64,000 nt of DNA from assembly GCA_942490535.1 (NCBI GenBank), contig CALNXQ010000006.1:124001-188000 (forward strand). The letters are read 5' to 3'. The translations under genes were made by a program, and so were the position numbers. This document shows positions 53,366-61,135 of this stretch, in pieces. The number at the start of each line of letters is the position of its first letter. Positions within the stretch are counted from its first letter, which is position 1. This stretch comes from JAEINY01 sp942490535 (GTDB lineage: Bacteria > Bacteroidota > Bacteroidia > Bacteroidales > Marinilabiliaceae). The notes under the pieces were generated by a model. That model was not told the DNA's origin, searched no databases, and saw nothing but the letters and a program-made list of their open reading frames with translations.

Positions 53366-53395
53366 AAAAAATCCCGCTGCGTAGCGGGATTCTGT
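53363..53395. terminator. Intrinsic terminator, strongest for leftward transcripts
   Basis: ATCCCGCT pairs with AGCGGGAT around GCGT. On the minus strand it is followed by eight T, so a transcript coming from the GH13 gene and crossing the repeat array would end here. On the plus strand a shorter TCTGTTTT tail could end the sugar-transferase transcript. Confidence 0.85.
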
Positions 53396-53405
53396 TTTAT
53401 ATCTG

Positions 53406-53617
53406 GTCCTTGTACCAATCCACCACATCCTGTGAAGGACTCTTCCTCTCCTGACCATTTTCGATTCGTCCTGTGAGAAGTTGTAGCCGTCCTGCCAATA
53501 ACAAAGGCCATCCTGTCGATCCCTGTGCCGTCCTGGGCAATAATAGACTTGTCCTGGCGGATACTCAAACCGTCCTGTAGAATAGCCACCCGTCCTGGCA
53601 GTCCTTCACCCGTCCTG
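53406..53617 (-). repeat. Eleven-unit short-core array, 20-21 bp pitch
   Basis: The six-base core GTCCTG, with variants (ATCCTG, CTCCTG, GTCCTT), begins at plus-strand positions 53406, 53427, 53448, 53468, 53489, 53510, 53530, 53551, 53572, 53592 and 53612. Steps are 21, 21, 20, 21, 21, 20, 21, 21, 20 and 20. On the minus strand most units start CAGGACGG and then have 12-13 bases that differ from unit to unit. It occupies nearly the whole 298-base gap between the sugar-transferase and GH13 genes. The mixed 20/21 steps break any reading frame, so it is not a coding repeat. Confidence 0.85.
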
Positions 53618-53663
53618 GCGGGGGTTACGGAGGGAAAAACCAATTCCGGCGGAACAGTTCTCC

Positions 53664-56426
53664 TTATAGCTTGAGCAGTTTTGTCATCGATACATCTGTC
53701 TCATTGGTCACCCGCATCACGTAATTTCCCGGCAACAGGTCACCCCATACCACCTCCTGATAACTGGATGACATCATCTCTTCTTTCACTTTCAAGCCCG
53801 TGATGGTAAAGAGCTCCACCCTTTTAACACCTGGCATTTCGGTTGTAATCGTTAACCGGTTTCGAAAGGGATTGGGAGCCACTTGTAATTCAAAGGCTGC
53901 TTCCGGCCGATTCCAGATGCCGGTTCCCGACTCAAAACCGTTTAGTTTCTGCTGACTGTAAATCACAAACTCACCCGGTTGCAAAACAATCTGCATCGAT
54001 GGATCAGTTACATTTATACTGTCCTGACCGTTGTAATTATACCACCATCCTTTGTCACTAAAATTAGGCTGAGCGGCAGCTTCCACCACATCGAAATTAC
54101 CAATGATCCGTACATCATCGCCCGGCATATTCAATTCAATGCGCTTGACGGCATTTCGTACATCCAACACAAAATCATCGGTGGAGAAAACCGGTTCATA
54201 GTGCTTCAACGCAATTAGTGTTTGATGCACTTTGAATAAATGAGCCCGATCTTCATCATCCAGATACTCCCATTTAGGCGGCTTCGGTGCCAGGCGATCC
54301 GGATCATCAATGCTCACATCATAACCCAGCTCGCCAAATTGCCAAATCATCTTCGGTCCCGGAATGGGATAGAAGAAAGCAGCCGCCGCTTCCATCCGCT
54401 TTAAAGCAGTGGGCTTGTATTTCACACTGTAATTACCATTGGTATTCCCGTATTGCAGATTTTTATACATCAACCGTTCTTCGTCATGGCTCTCCATGTA
54501 ATTAACGATGCGCGGGGCCGACCAATCGCGTTCCTGATAAGAAGCCCAGGAGAAATCTGATTTTCCGTTCTCGTTATAGCCCATGGTGGCTTCACTGTAA
54601 TTATGGTTGTGATTCCCCCAAAATAAAATACCATGTTCCGCAAGCTCCTTTTCTTCTTTATTTTCGGCAAGATGCTCAAAAATCACAATGGCGTCTGATT
54701 TGCGTTTCCAAATCTCATCCACCATACGTTTCAGAATCGCAATACGGGGAGCATCATAAACCGAAGCCCAATCACCCACACCATATTTGGTATTGGTAAA
54801 ACCTTTGGTGAAGTCGAAACGAAATCCATCCACTTTAAATTCACTCATCCAGTAGGAACAGATACTATCGGTTAATGCTTTCGTGTGAATACTCTCATGA
54901 TTGAAATCATGCCCCCATTGAGCAGCCGGTTCCTGCATGTTATGTTCCCGGTTATACCAGGGATTATTGGAAGCAGGCTTGCCACTTTCCATGTACATAC
55001 GCGCAAATGGCGATTGGCCAAAGGAGTGATTCAATACCATATCCATAATAACAGCCATGCCGTTTTTATGGCATTCGTCGATGAAAGTTTTATAATCGGC
55101 AACGGTACCATAGGCTTTATCGGTGGCGAAATAAAACGACGGATTGTACCCCCAGCTATCATTCCCTTCAAATTCATTAAAGGGCATTAATTCGATGGCA
55201 TTAACGCCTAATCGCTTTAGATAAGAAAGGGTATCTGTTATGGTTTTAATATCCCGCTCGTGGGTGAAATCACGAATCAGAATTTCATAAATCACCAAAT
55301 CCGCCGTCTCCGGGGCTACCAAATCCGATACCGTCCATTGAAAAGCTTCCTGAGTAGTCCTAAATACAGAAACGATTTCGTCCGTTTTTCCTTCGGGATA
55401 GGCTTTTAAGTTGGGATAAACAGCATCTGTGATGTATATATCATTCCAGGGGTCCAGTATTTTAGTGGCATAGGGATCGGCCACTTTTAAACCGTTGTCA
55501 AACCAGAATTGGTAGGCATACTCCACTTGTGGATCAAGACCTTCCAGCGTTAACCAGAAATTTTCACCAGCTTTCTTCATCAGGTAATCACTGCGGGGGG
55601 TCCAATCATTAAAATCACCCATTAAATAGACAAACTCCTTTTGAGGCGCAAATAAAACCACCGTCACAGAAGTTGAACTAGTGCGATTAACCCCTCTTTT
55701 TAAATTGGCAGGCATGGGTGCTTCTACGGTGTTTCCCCTGGTAAAAATGGTAACCACATCTTCAACCGATTCAGCCCCTAAAGTGGCCACCGCCTTAATT
55801 TCATATTGATTTTCAGATACCCCTGACAAAGTATAATGAATCGATGTCTCAGCTGTGGAAGCGACTTGCGATCCATTGATATATAGAGCTAATTGATCAC
55901 TTAATATGGCATTTACTTTCACGGCTACATCGGTTCCTGCGGGTACCAAACTCTTATCCAATGGGGATTCTATGGCGACCGTAAGTTTCGCATCGGACAC
56001 CTGAATAAAGATATCCTTATTGCCGGTATCCTTACCTTCTTTTGAATTATCAGCACTTCTGAACACAAAGGCCATTTTCTGAATCACCTCACCGGCTGCT
56101 ACTCCATAATATTCTCTGATATTCGGCGTAATTTCGAGTGCATACACATTTGCTGAAATCCGGGTCATCTTATATTTCGCACTATTATCCCCCCAGGTAG
56201 GCGCGTACTTCCAATTGCTATCACCGGTACTTTTGTCCGTTATAACACCCGTATGCGCATAAACATCCCCGGTATAGTCCTTCAATCCCTGATTACCCTG
56301 ATCGGCATAAAACGTGACCACCACTTTATCCCCGTCCACAGGGATGGCCGGATTGGAGGTAACCACCTGGGCGCTCACCAGTGTGCCGAGCAGCAAGCCT
56401 GTTAATACGCTTAACAAATTCCTCAT
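53664..56426 (-). CDS. GH13 alpha-amylase-type glycosidase with T9SS sorting domain
   Basis: The 920-residue protein has a signal peptide (1-20), an N-terminal beta domain (about 22-150), an Ig-like region (about 150-230) and a CBM48-like domain (YLMGDFNDW, 267-275). The GH13 barrel (about 375-760) has DMVLNH (462-467), nucleophile Asp538 in GFRFDF, acid/base Glu584 in IFEHLAEN, and HD at 647-648. The last ~75 residues (VAPNPFRNRLTI, LFTITGLKV, GNYVMRVT) are a type A sorting domain for type IX secretion. It would act outside the cell on starch or related alpha-glucans. It follows the GH13 lipoprotein gene by 15 bases. Confidence 0.93.
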   Translation of the reverse strand: MRNLLSVLTGLLLGTLVSAQVVTSNPAIPVDGDKVVVTFYADQGNQGLKDYTGDVYAHTGVITDKSTGDSNWKYAPTWGDNSAKYKMTRISANVYALEITPNIREYYGVAAGEVIQKMAFVFRSADNSKEGKDTGNKDIFIQVSDAKLTVAIESPLDKSLVPAGTDVAVKVNAILSDQLALYINGSQVASTAETSIHYTLSGVSENQYEIKAVATLGAESVEDVVTIFTRGNTVEAPMPANLKRGVNRTSSTSVTVVLFAPQKEFVYLMGDFNDWTPRSDYLMKKAGENFWLTLEGLDPQVEYAYQFWFDNGLKVADPYATKILDPWNDIYITDAVYPNLKAYPEGKTDEIVSVFRTTQEAFQWTVSDLVAPETADLVIYEILIRDFTHERDIKTITDTLSYLKRLGVNAIELMPFNEFEGNDSWGYNPSFYFATDKAYGTVADYKTFIDECHKNGMAVIMDMVLNHSFGQSPFARMYMESGKPASNNPWYNREHNMQEPAAQWGHDFNHESIHTKALTDSICSYWMSEFKVDGFRFDFTKGFTNTKYGVGDWASVYDAPRIAILKRMVDEIWKRKSDAIVIFEHLAENKEEKELAEHGILFWGNHNHNYSEATMGYNENGKSDFSWASYQERDWSAPRIVNYMESHDEERLMYKNLQYGNTNGNYSVKYKPTALKRMEAAAAFFYPIPGPKMIWQFGELGYDVSIDDPDRLAPKPPKWEYLDDEDRAHLFKVHQTLIALKHYEPVFSTDDFVLDVRNAVKRIELNMPGDDVRIIGNFDVVEAAAQPNFSDKGWWYNYNGQDSINVTDPSMQIVLQPGEFVIYSQQKLNGFESGTGIWNRPEAAFELQVAPNPFRNRLTITTEMPGVKRVELFTITGLKVKEEMMSSSYQEVVWGDLLPGNYVMRVTNETDVSMTKLLKL

Positions 56427-56441
56427 ATCGTCTATTTTTCT

Positions 56442-58292
56442 TTATTTTTTTCGTTTAAGGATAAAACCGGATAATGGAGCAACCATTAACACACTATCCG
56501 AAATAAGTGCGTCATCCATCAGGTTTAAGTAGTGCGCTCCTTCAGTCAATGCCAAGGATTCAGCCCGGATGCCTGCATTGAGAACGACCATAATCTCACT
56601 ATCAGAATCGTAGCGTCTATAGGCGAGTACATGATCCGGAGCCTTCAAAAATTCGAGCTGTCCATCGGCTAATACCTCATTGTTTTTACGAACGGCAATC
56701 AATTGCTTATAAAATTCGAAATGTGAAGCATTAAAACCTACTGAGTCAAGTACCATTTCGGCATCCTGTATGTTATTCCGGTTCTCGGGCTGAAAGCACA
56801 TTTCCGGCCACCACAAAGGCTTCCGGCAGTCCGGGTCATCAGCTCCCCACATGCCCATTTCATCGCCATTCCAGATATGGGGCGCCCCAATATTGGTAAA
56901 CTGATGCATCAGGTACAGACGCACCCGTTGATAGGTTTCTGCATCGGGTTTTCCGGTTTTATAATTGGCATCATCATTGGGTTTGGCCTGGAATTTATAT
57001 TTACCCGAATTATAAAAAGAAGATAACAGCCGGGGTGTATCATGGGTAGCCGACACATTCATCATGGCATAACAAGTAGGTTCAGAGATACGCTGCCATT
57101 GAAAGGCTAAACTGTCTTGAAATTGCTGTGCATTGATTGATAAATCATTCGCGGCAAAGAAATGGCGGGCCGGTTTATAAATTTGGTAAAACATGATGGC
57201 ATCAAATACATCCCCTTTCACATAGGGTACCGGATTCATCAATTGATCGGGCCACGATTCCCACCAGATTTCTCCGACCAGATAAGCATCAGGATTCACC
57301 GTTTTAACGAATGTGCGATAATCGCGCCAAAAACCCATGGGAATATGATCCGCCACATCTAAACGGTATCCATCGATTCCCTTGGTCACATCGCCATTGG
57401 GCGCCAGCCACCTTTGCGTAACAGCCAGCACATGGGCTTTGGCACCTGGATTCAAATCACCTTCATAGGGATGACCTATTTTATGTGCTTCTGTGGTATT
57501 TACTTTTTTTAGCTCCGGTAAACTACTGATGTCTAACCAGCCTTTATATTCGAATTCATTTTCGGGGGTAGAGGAGTCATCAAAACGAAGGATGCTATAC
57601 CAGTCTTTATAAGGTGACTGCTCCTGGTTTTTCACCACATCTTTCCAGGCCCAAAACTCAACACCTGTGTGGCTCCAGGAATAATCCACGATGATGCGCA
57701 TGTCGCGCTGATGAACTTCCTCAATCAGTTTCAAAAATAGCTTATCGGCCGCGGTCCATTGCCAGGTGGAGGGATCGCCAGGATCTTCAGAGGCCATCAA
57801 CAACCTGTCGCCTTCCGGATCGGGACCAAAATTAACGTCAATGTGATGATAATGGCGGGCATCGTATTTATGTAAGGAGGGGGCATCATTGATGGGATTG
57901 AGATAAATCGCAGTAATGCCTAAGTCGTGCAGGTAATCCAGTTTATCGATGATGCCTTGCAAGTCGCCGCCATAGCGCCGGTGCTGGAGTGCATCGTAAT
58001 AATTACCGGTTAATTTCTTTGCCCAGGATTCTTGTGAATACCAATCGGAAGTCCAGGGCGTAATGGCCCAATCTTCGGGCACTTGAGTGAAGTTAGAGGC
58101 CGCGTAAATATTTTCAGGTGTCGGATCGTTGGTGGGATCACCGTTGTGGAAACGTTCTACGAAGATTTGGTACCAGATGACATCCTGGGACCATTTTGGG
58201 GGACATGTAGGAGTTTCCACGTTTGTAATTACCGGAGGCCGACAGGCCGCCAATAATAAAAAAAGAAGAACAAAAGGGTAACTATTTTGCAT
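56442..58292 (-). CDS. GH13 alpha-amylase/neopullulanase-like lipoprotein
   Basis: I choose the ATG at 58292, which gives a lipoprotein signal ending at Cys17 (LLLAAC); an ATG at 58331 would add 13 residues in front. The barrel begins WSQDVIWYQIFVERFHNGD. Catalytic residues are Asp312 (GYRLDVADH), Glu341 (VGEIWWES) and HD in SATHDTPRLL. Motif I is DYSWSH, with serine where most GH13 enzymes have asparagine. The residues after Cys17 (RPPV) lack the acidic surface-export signal, so it may face the periplasm and finish imported maltodextrins, as SusA does. Length is 616 residues. Confidence 0.9.
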   Translation of the reverse strand: MQNSYPFVLLFLLLAACRPPVITNVETPTCPPKWSQDVIWYQIFVERFHNGDPTNDPTPENIYAASNFTQVPEDWAITPWTSDWYSQESWAKKLTGNYYDALQHRRYGGDLQGIIDKLDYLHDLGITAIYLNPINDAPSLHKYDARHYHHIDVNFGPDPEGDRLLMASEDPGDPSTWQWTAADKLFLKLIEEVHQRDMRIIVDYSWSHTGVEFWAWKDVVKNQEQSPYKDWYSILRFDDSSTPENEFEYKGWLDISSLPELKKVNTTEAHKIGHPYEGDLNPGAKAHVLAVTQRWLAPNGDVTKGIDGYRLDVADHIPMGFWRDYRTFVKTVNPDAYLVGEIWWESWPDQLMNPVPYVKGDVFDAIMFYQIYKPARHFFAANDLSINAQQFQDSLAFQWQRISEPTCYAMMNVSATHDTPRLLSSFYNSGKYKFQAKPNDDANYKTGKPDAETYQRVRLYLMHQFTNIGAPHIWNGDEMGMWGADDPDCRKPLWWPEMCFQPENRNNIQDAEMVLDSVGFNASHFEFYKQLIAVRKNNEVLADGQLEFLKAPDHVLAYRRYDSDSEIMVVLNAGIRAESLALTEGAHYLNLMDDALISDSVLMVAPLSGFILKRKK

Positions 58293-58313
58293 GGTAAGTT
58301 GACTATAAGGGTT

Positions 58314-58341
58314 AAAAAAAAGCCGCCACATTGGGCGGCTT
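58314..58341 (-). terminator. Intrinsic terminator after susE
   Basis: On the minus strand AGCCGCC pairs with GGCGGCT over a 6-base loop, followed by seven T. It falls between the susE stop and the GH13 lipoprotein start. It may attenuate transcription between the binding/transport part and the enzyme part of the locus. Confidence 0.8.
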
Positions 58342-58367
58342 CCTTTAATTAAAGTATCATTTATCCA

Positions 58368-59480
58368 TCAATTAGCAGTGATGGTAAAAGTTGCTTCTCG
58401 CTTATTAATGACAACATGATAACTACCTGTCGTGGAAACAAACTGCCAGTTAGGATCACCATGCCCTACTGCCACAATAATGAATGTTTCATTATAGTTT
58501 GTAATAATATCGTGACCATAACCAACGGGACCCCAATCGGCCTGCTCAAATAATCTGAAGAATTTATCTTGATTAAACGTCACATCACCTTCCCAAATGT
58601 AATGACCGACCCATTTAATCGAAGTGGGATTATCCCAGCCCCAACCATGAGTCGCATCGCCTGTTAAGTACAATAATGGCTCTGCTGTTGCTTTCATTTG
58701 GATCGTCCCTGATCCTTGATCTACCCAGATCTCGTACCATCCAGTAGCACCAATAAACGAGAAATTAGAATCGCCATCTCCTGTTTCACCCAACAAATCA
58801 GAAGGGTAATTAGGGAATACATTGTAACCTCCTAATGAAGCCCCCCAGTTAGTATCTGAAAAAAATCTAAAATTGGCATCCGTTTCAGCATCAAAATAAG
58901 CTTTTGTGTAGTACTTATTAGGCTCACCTGTAGATGCAACTTCAACTGCTAAACCGGGATCCCATCCACCAACAGCCGCACCAATCATATAAATAGAAGG
59001 GAAAATTGTTGAATAAGGTGAAGCACTAACAGTTACTACTTCACTAGTACCATTTGGAATCTGATAATTTACAGTCGATAATACTCTAATATCAAACTCC
59101 CCACTTTGATTAGGGGACAAGCCTAATTCTAACAATTTCTTATTTAACTCGCCATGCGTAAGAGCTAACGTATCATTACTTGTCAAACCAAGGTTTATTG
59201 CATTAGAAGTAAAATCGCCTCCCTTCAAATCAATATCAACTGAGAAATCCATTTTAAGGTCAACCCCAAAATCAGGTCTATTCCAACGAATTACCATCGC
59301 CAATTCATCCTTATCATCTAAAGACAAAACAAAATCATCCCCAGCCACAGGTGCTGTTACCACAGGTGGATCAACATCTTCAGGATTTGCTATCCTAACT
59401 AGCTCTTTATCTTCGGAGCAAGACGATAAAATCATCATTACTACAGATAAAAGAAAGAATATTTTATATATATTTTTCAT
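58368..59480 (-). CDS. SusE/SusF-type outer-membrane starch-binding lipoprotein
   Basis: The 370-residue protein has a lipoprotein signal ending at Cys21, followed by SEDKE, an acidic surface-export signal. An N-terminal SusE domain (about 35-150; FVLSLDDKDELAMVIRWNRPDF) precedes two C-terminal starch-binding modules (about 163-268 and 272-370). Each opens with IYMIGAAVGGWDPG or LYLTGDATHGWGWDN and carries aromatic residues that stack on maltose units. SusE has three and SusF four domains in B. thetaiotaomicron, so this one is nearer SusE. It follows susD by 20 bases. Confidence 0.88.
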   Translation of the reverse strand: MKNIYKIFFLLSVVMMILSSCSEDKELVRIANPEDVDPPVVTAPVAGDDFVLSLDDKDELAMVIRWNRPDFGVDLKMDFSVDIDLKGGDFTSNAINLGLTSNDTLALTHGELNKKLLELGLSPNQSGEFDIRVLSTVNYQIPNGTSEVVTVSASPYSTIFPSIYMIGAAVGGWDPGLAVEVASTGEPNKYYTKAYFDAETDANFRFFSDTNWGASLGGYNVFPNYPSDLLGETGDGDSNFSFIGATGWYEIWVDQGSGTIQMKATAEPLLYLTGDATHGWGWDNPTSIKWVGHYIWEGDVTFNQDKFFRLFEQADWGPVGYGHDIITNYNETFIIVAVGHGDPNWQFVSTTGSYHVVINKREATFTITAN

Positions 59481-59500
59481 AACAATTGCATCAAATTACA

Positions 59501-61123
59501 TTAATAATCATCATTTTGAACTGCATTTGGATTAGAAGCCAGTTCGGCTGAAGGAATAGGATAAACTACCCGGTGAGCATCTAAAGCCCTTCCATTTACA
59601 GCACCACCCTTCCATGGCCATAAATAATCACCTGTTGTGAATTTACCAAAACGAATCAGATCCTGACGTCGGTATCCTTCCCAATACAATTCACGTCCTC
59701 TTTCTTCGAGTAGAAAATTCAGCGTTAATTCAGCTTCAATGATATTTTCATCGTCATTGCCATAGGCACGTTCAATAACCTGATTTACATATCCAACAGC
59801 TTTAGTCATCGTGCCATTACCGCCACGCAATACAGCCTCCGCATACATTAAATAGGAATCTGCTAACCGGAACATTGGCCAGTCTGTATCCACAAAATAG
59901 GGATCAGAACCACTCTGCGTACCGTCACTAGACTTATTTCTGAATTTGGCAACATTAATACCCTGCGTATAATCCAAGGGATTATCCATATCCAAACCTG
60001 CATTGATAACAAGGGTTGTAGCATGCACTAAGCCTCCTTCATCACTTAAGTTTTGAGTTTTCCCACGACCATCACCGGCAGGGCGCATTTGAAACTTGTC
60101 ATAAATGGATCTGGTAGCATGGTTACCTCCCCAACTGCTTGAAGGAATACCAATAAAACTACCTATAGCACCATTGGAACCTGCCGACATGACATACTGA
60201 GTTGCTGAAAACCCCTTTGTTTTACTACCATCAAGAGCTAATCCAAAAATAATACCGGTAGACTCATGATTATCGATAGAGAATAATTTCAGATAATTAT
60301 CATCTAAAGTATAAGCTCCATTAACCATTTCTGTATACTTAATAACTTCATCGTAACTATTCTTACCTTCAACCGGATTCTCTACACCAGAAAAGTTAAT
60401 GGCATTGAGATACATCTTTGCTAATACCATATAAGCCGTTCCTGCATCCATGCGGCCATATTCAGCTGATCCGGCTGCAGGCAAATCAGGAATAATGTCG
60501 TTCTCCAATTGAGATATAATCCAATTAAATAACGTAACGCGATCAGCTGACGTTGGGTACTTTTCTGTTGAGTTCTCATCAATAATACTCATCTTGCCAT
60601 ACAAGTCAATACCATGATAATAGGCTATTGCTCTAACTAATTTTGCTTCTGCGCGCATTTGTTTAAAAGCCTCAGCATTTGCATCTACAATTGAACCACC
60701 AGATGATTGTCTTAAAAATTCATTGGTTAAGGCAATCATATAATACAAACGATAATACATTCCGGCTACAAACTGGTTATCTGCTGACCATGTTCCATTC
60801 TGAAGTGATACAAGACCATTATTATTCCAGGCATTCATTGCCTCACCGGTAGGTAATTCCTGAAAGTTCCAATAATTACGCAGGTAGGCAGACATACCAC
60901 CATCTGAAATAGTCGTCAAATCACTTTCGTTGTTGTCTCCAAGTTGACCCGATACGTTATAGCTACCATAAATTTTAGCCAACACTCTTTGATATCCATC
61001 AAAGGTTGAGTACACCTCATCACCAAAGACCAGGTTTGGGTCTATTGGCTTAATATTCAAGTCATCCTCACAAGCCGTAAAAACAGTCGCCAGTAGGAAT
61101 ATATATATTATAAATCTTTTCAT
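59501..61123 (-). CDS. SusD/RagB family nutrient-binding lipoprotein
   Basis: The 540-residue protein has a lipoprotein signal ending at Cys18, followed directly by EDD, which directs the protein to the cell surface. The rest is a SusD fold: helical TPR-like scaffold (VLAKIYGSYN, RAEAKLVRAIAYYHGIDLYG) and the family's closing block with LNFLLEERGRELYWEGYRRQDLIRFGKF. SusD proteins cap the SusC barrel and bind the glycan to be imported. It lies 12 bases after susC. With SusE and two GH13 enzymes, an alpha-glucan is the likely ligand. Confidence 0.93.
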   Translation of the reverse strand: MKRFIIYIFLLATVFTACEDDLNIKPIDPNLVFGDEVYSTFDGYQRVLAKIYGSYNVSGQLGDNNESDLTTISDGGMSAYLRNYWNFQELPTGEAMNAWNNNGLVSLQNGTWSADNQFVAGMYYRLYYMIALTNEFLRQSSGGSIVDANAEAFKQMRAEAKLVRAIAYYHGIDLYGKMSIIDENSTEKYPTSADRVTLFNWIISQLENDIIPDLPAAGSAEYGRMDAGTAYMVLAKMYLNAINFSGVENPVEGKNSYDEVIKYTEMVNGAYTLDDNYLKLFSIDNHESTGIIFGLALDGSKTKGFSATQYVMSAGSNGAIGSFIGIPSSSWGGNHATRSIYDKFQMRPAGDGRGKTQNLSDEGGLVHATTLVINAGLDMDNPLDYTQGINVAKFRNKSSDGTQSGSDPYFVDTDWPMFRLADSYLMYAEAVLRGGNGTMTKAVGYVNQVIERAYGNDDENIIEAELTLNFLLEERGRELYWEGYRRQDLIRFGKFTTGDYLWPWKGGAVNGRALDAHRVVYPIPSAELASNPNAVQNDDY

Positions 61124-61135
61124 TTTAATATCTTT

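Noticed and set aside
53406..53617. CRISPR array
   Set aside because: The conserved core is only 6-8 bases and the spacers 12-15 bases, far below CRISPR sizes, and no cas gene is in the window.
53326..53643. A 105-codon open frame on the minus strand across the periodic array
   Set aside because: The array steps are a mix of 20 and 21 bases, so the repeats shift frame, and the translation shows no stable repeat, signal or known domain. The frame also overlaps the terminator and the end of the sugar-transferase gene.
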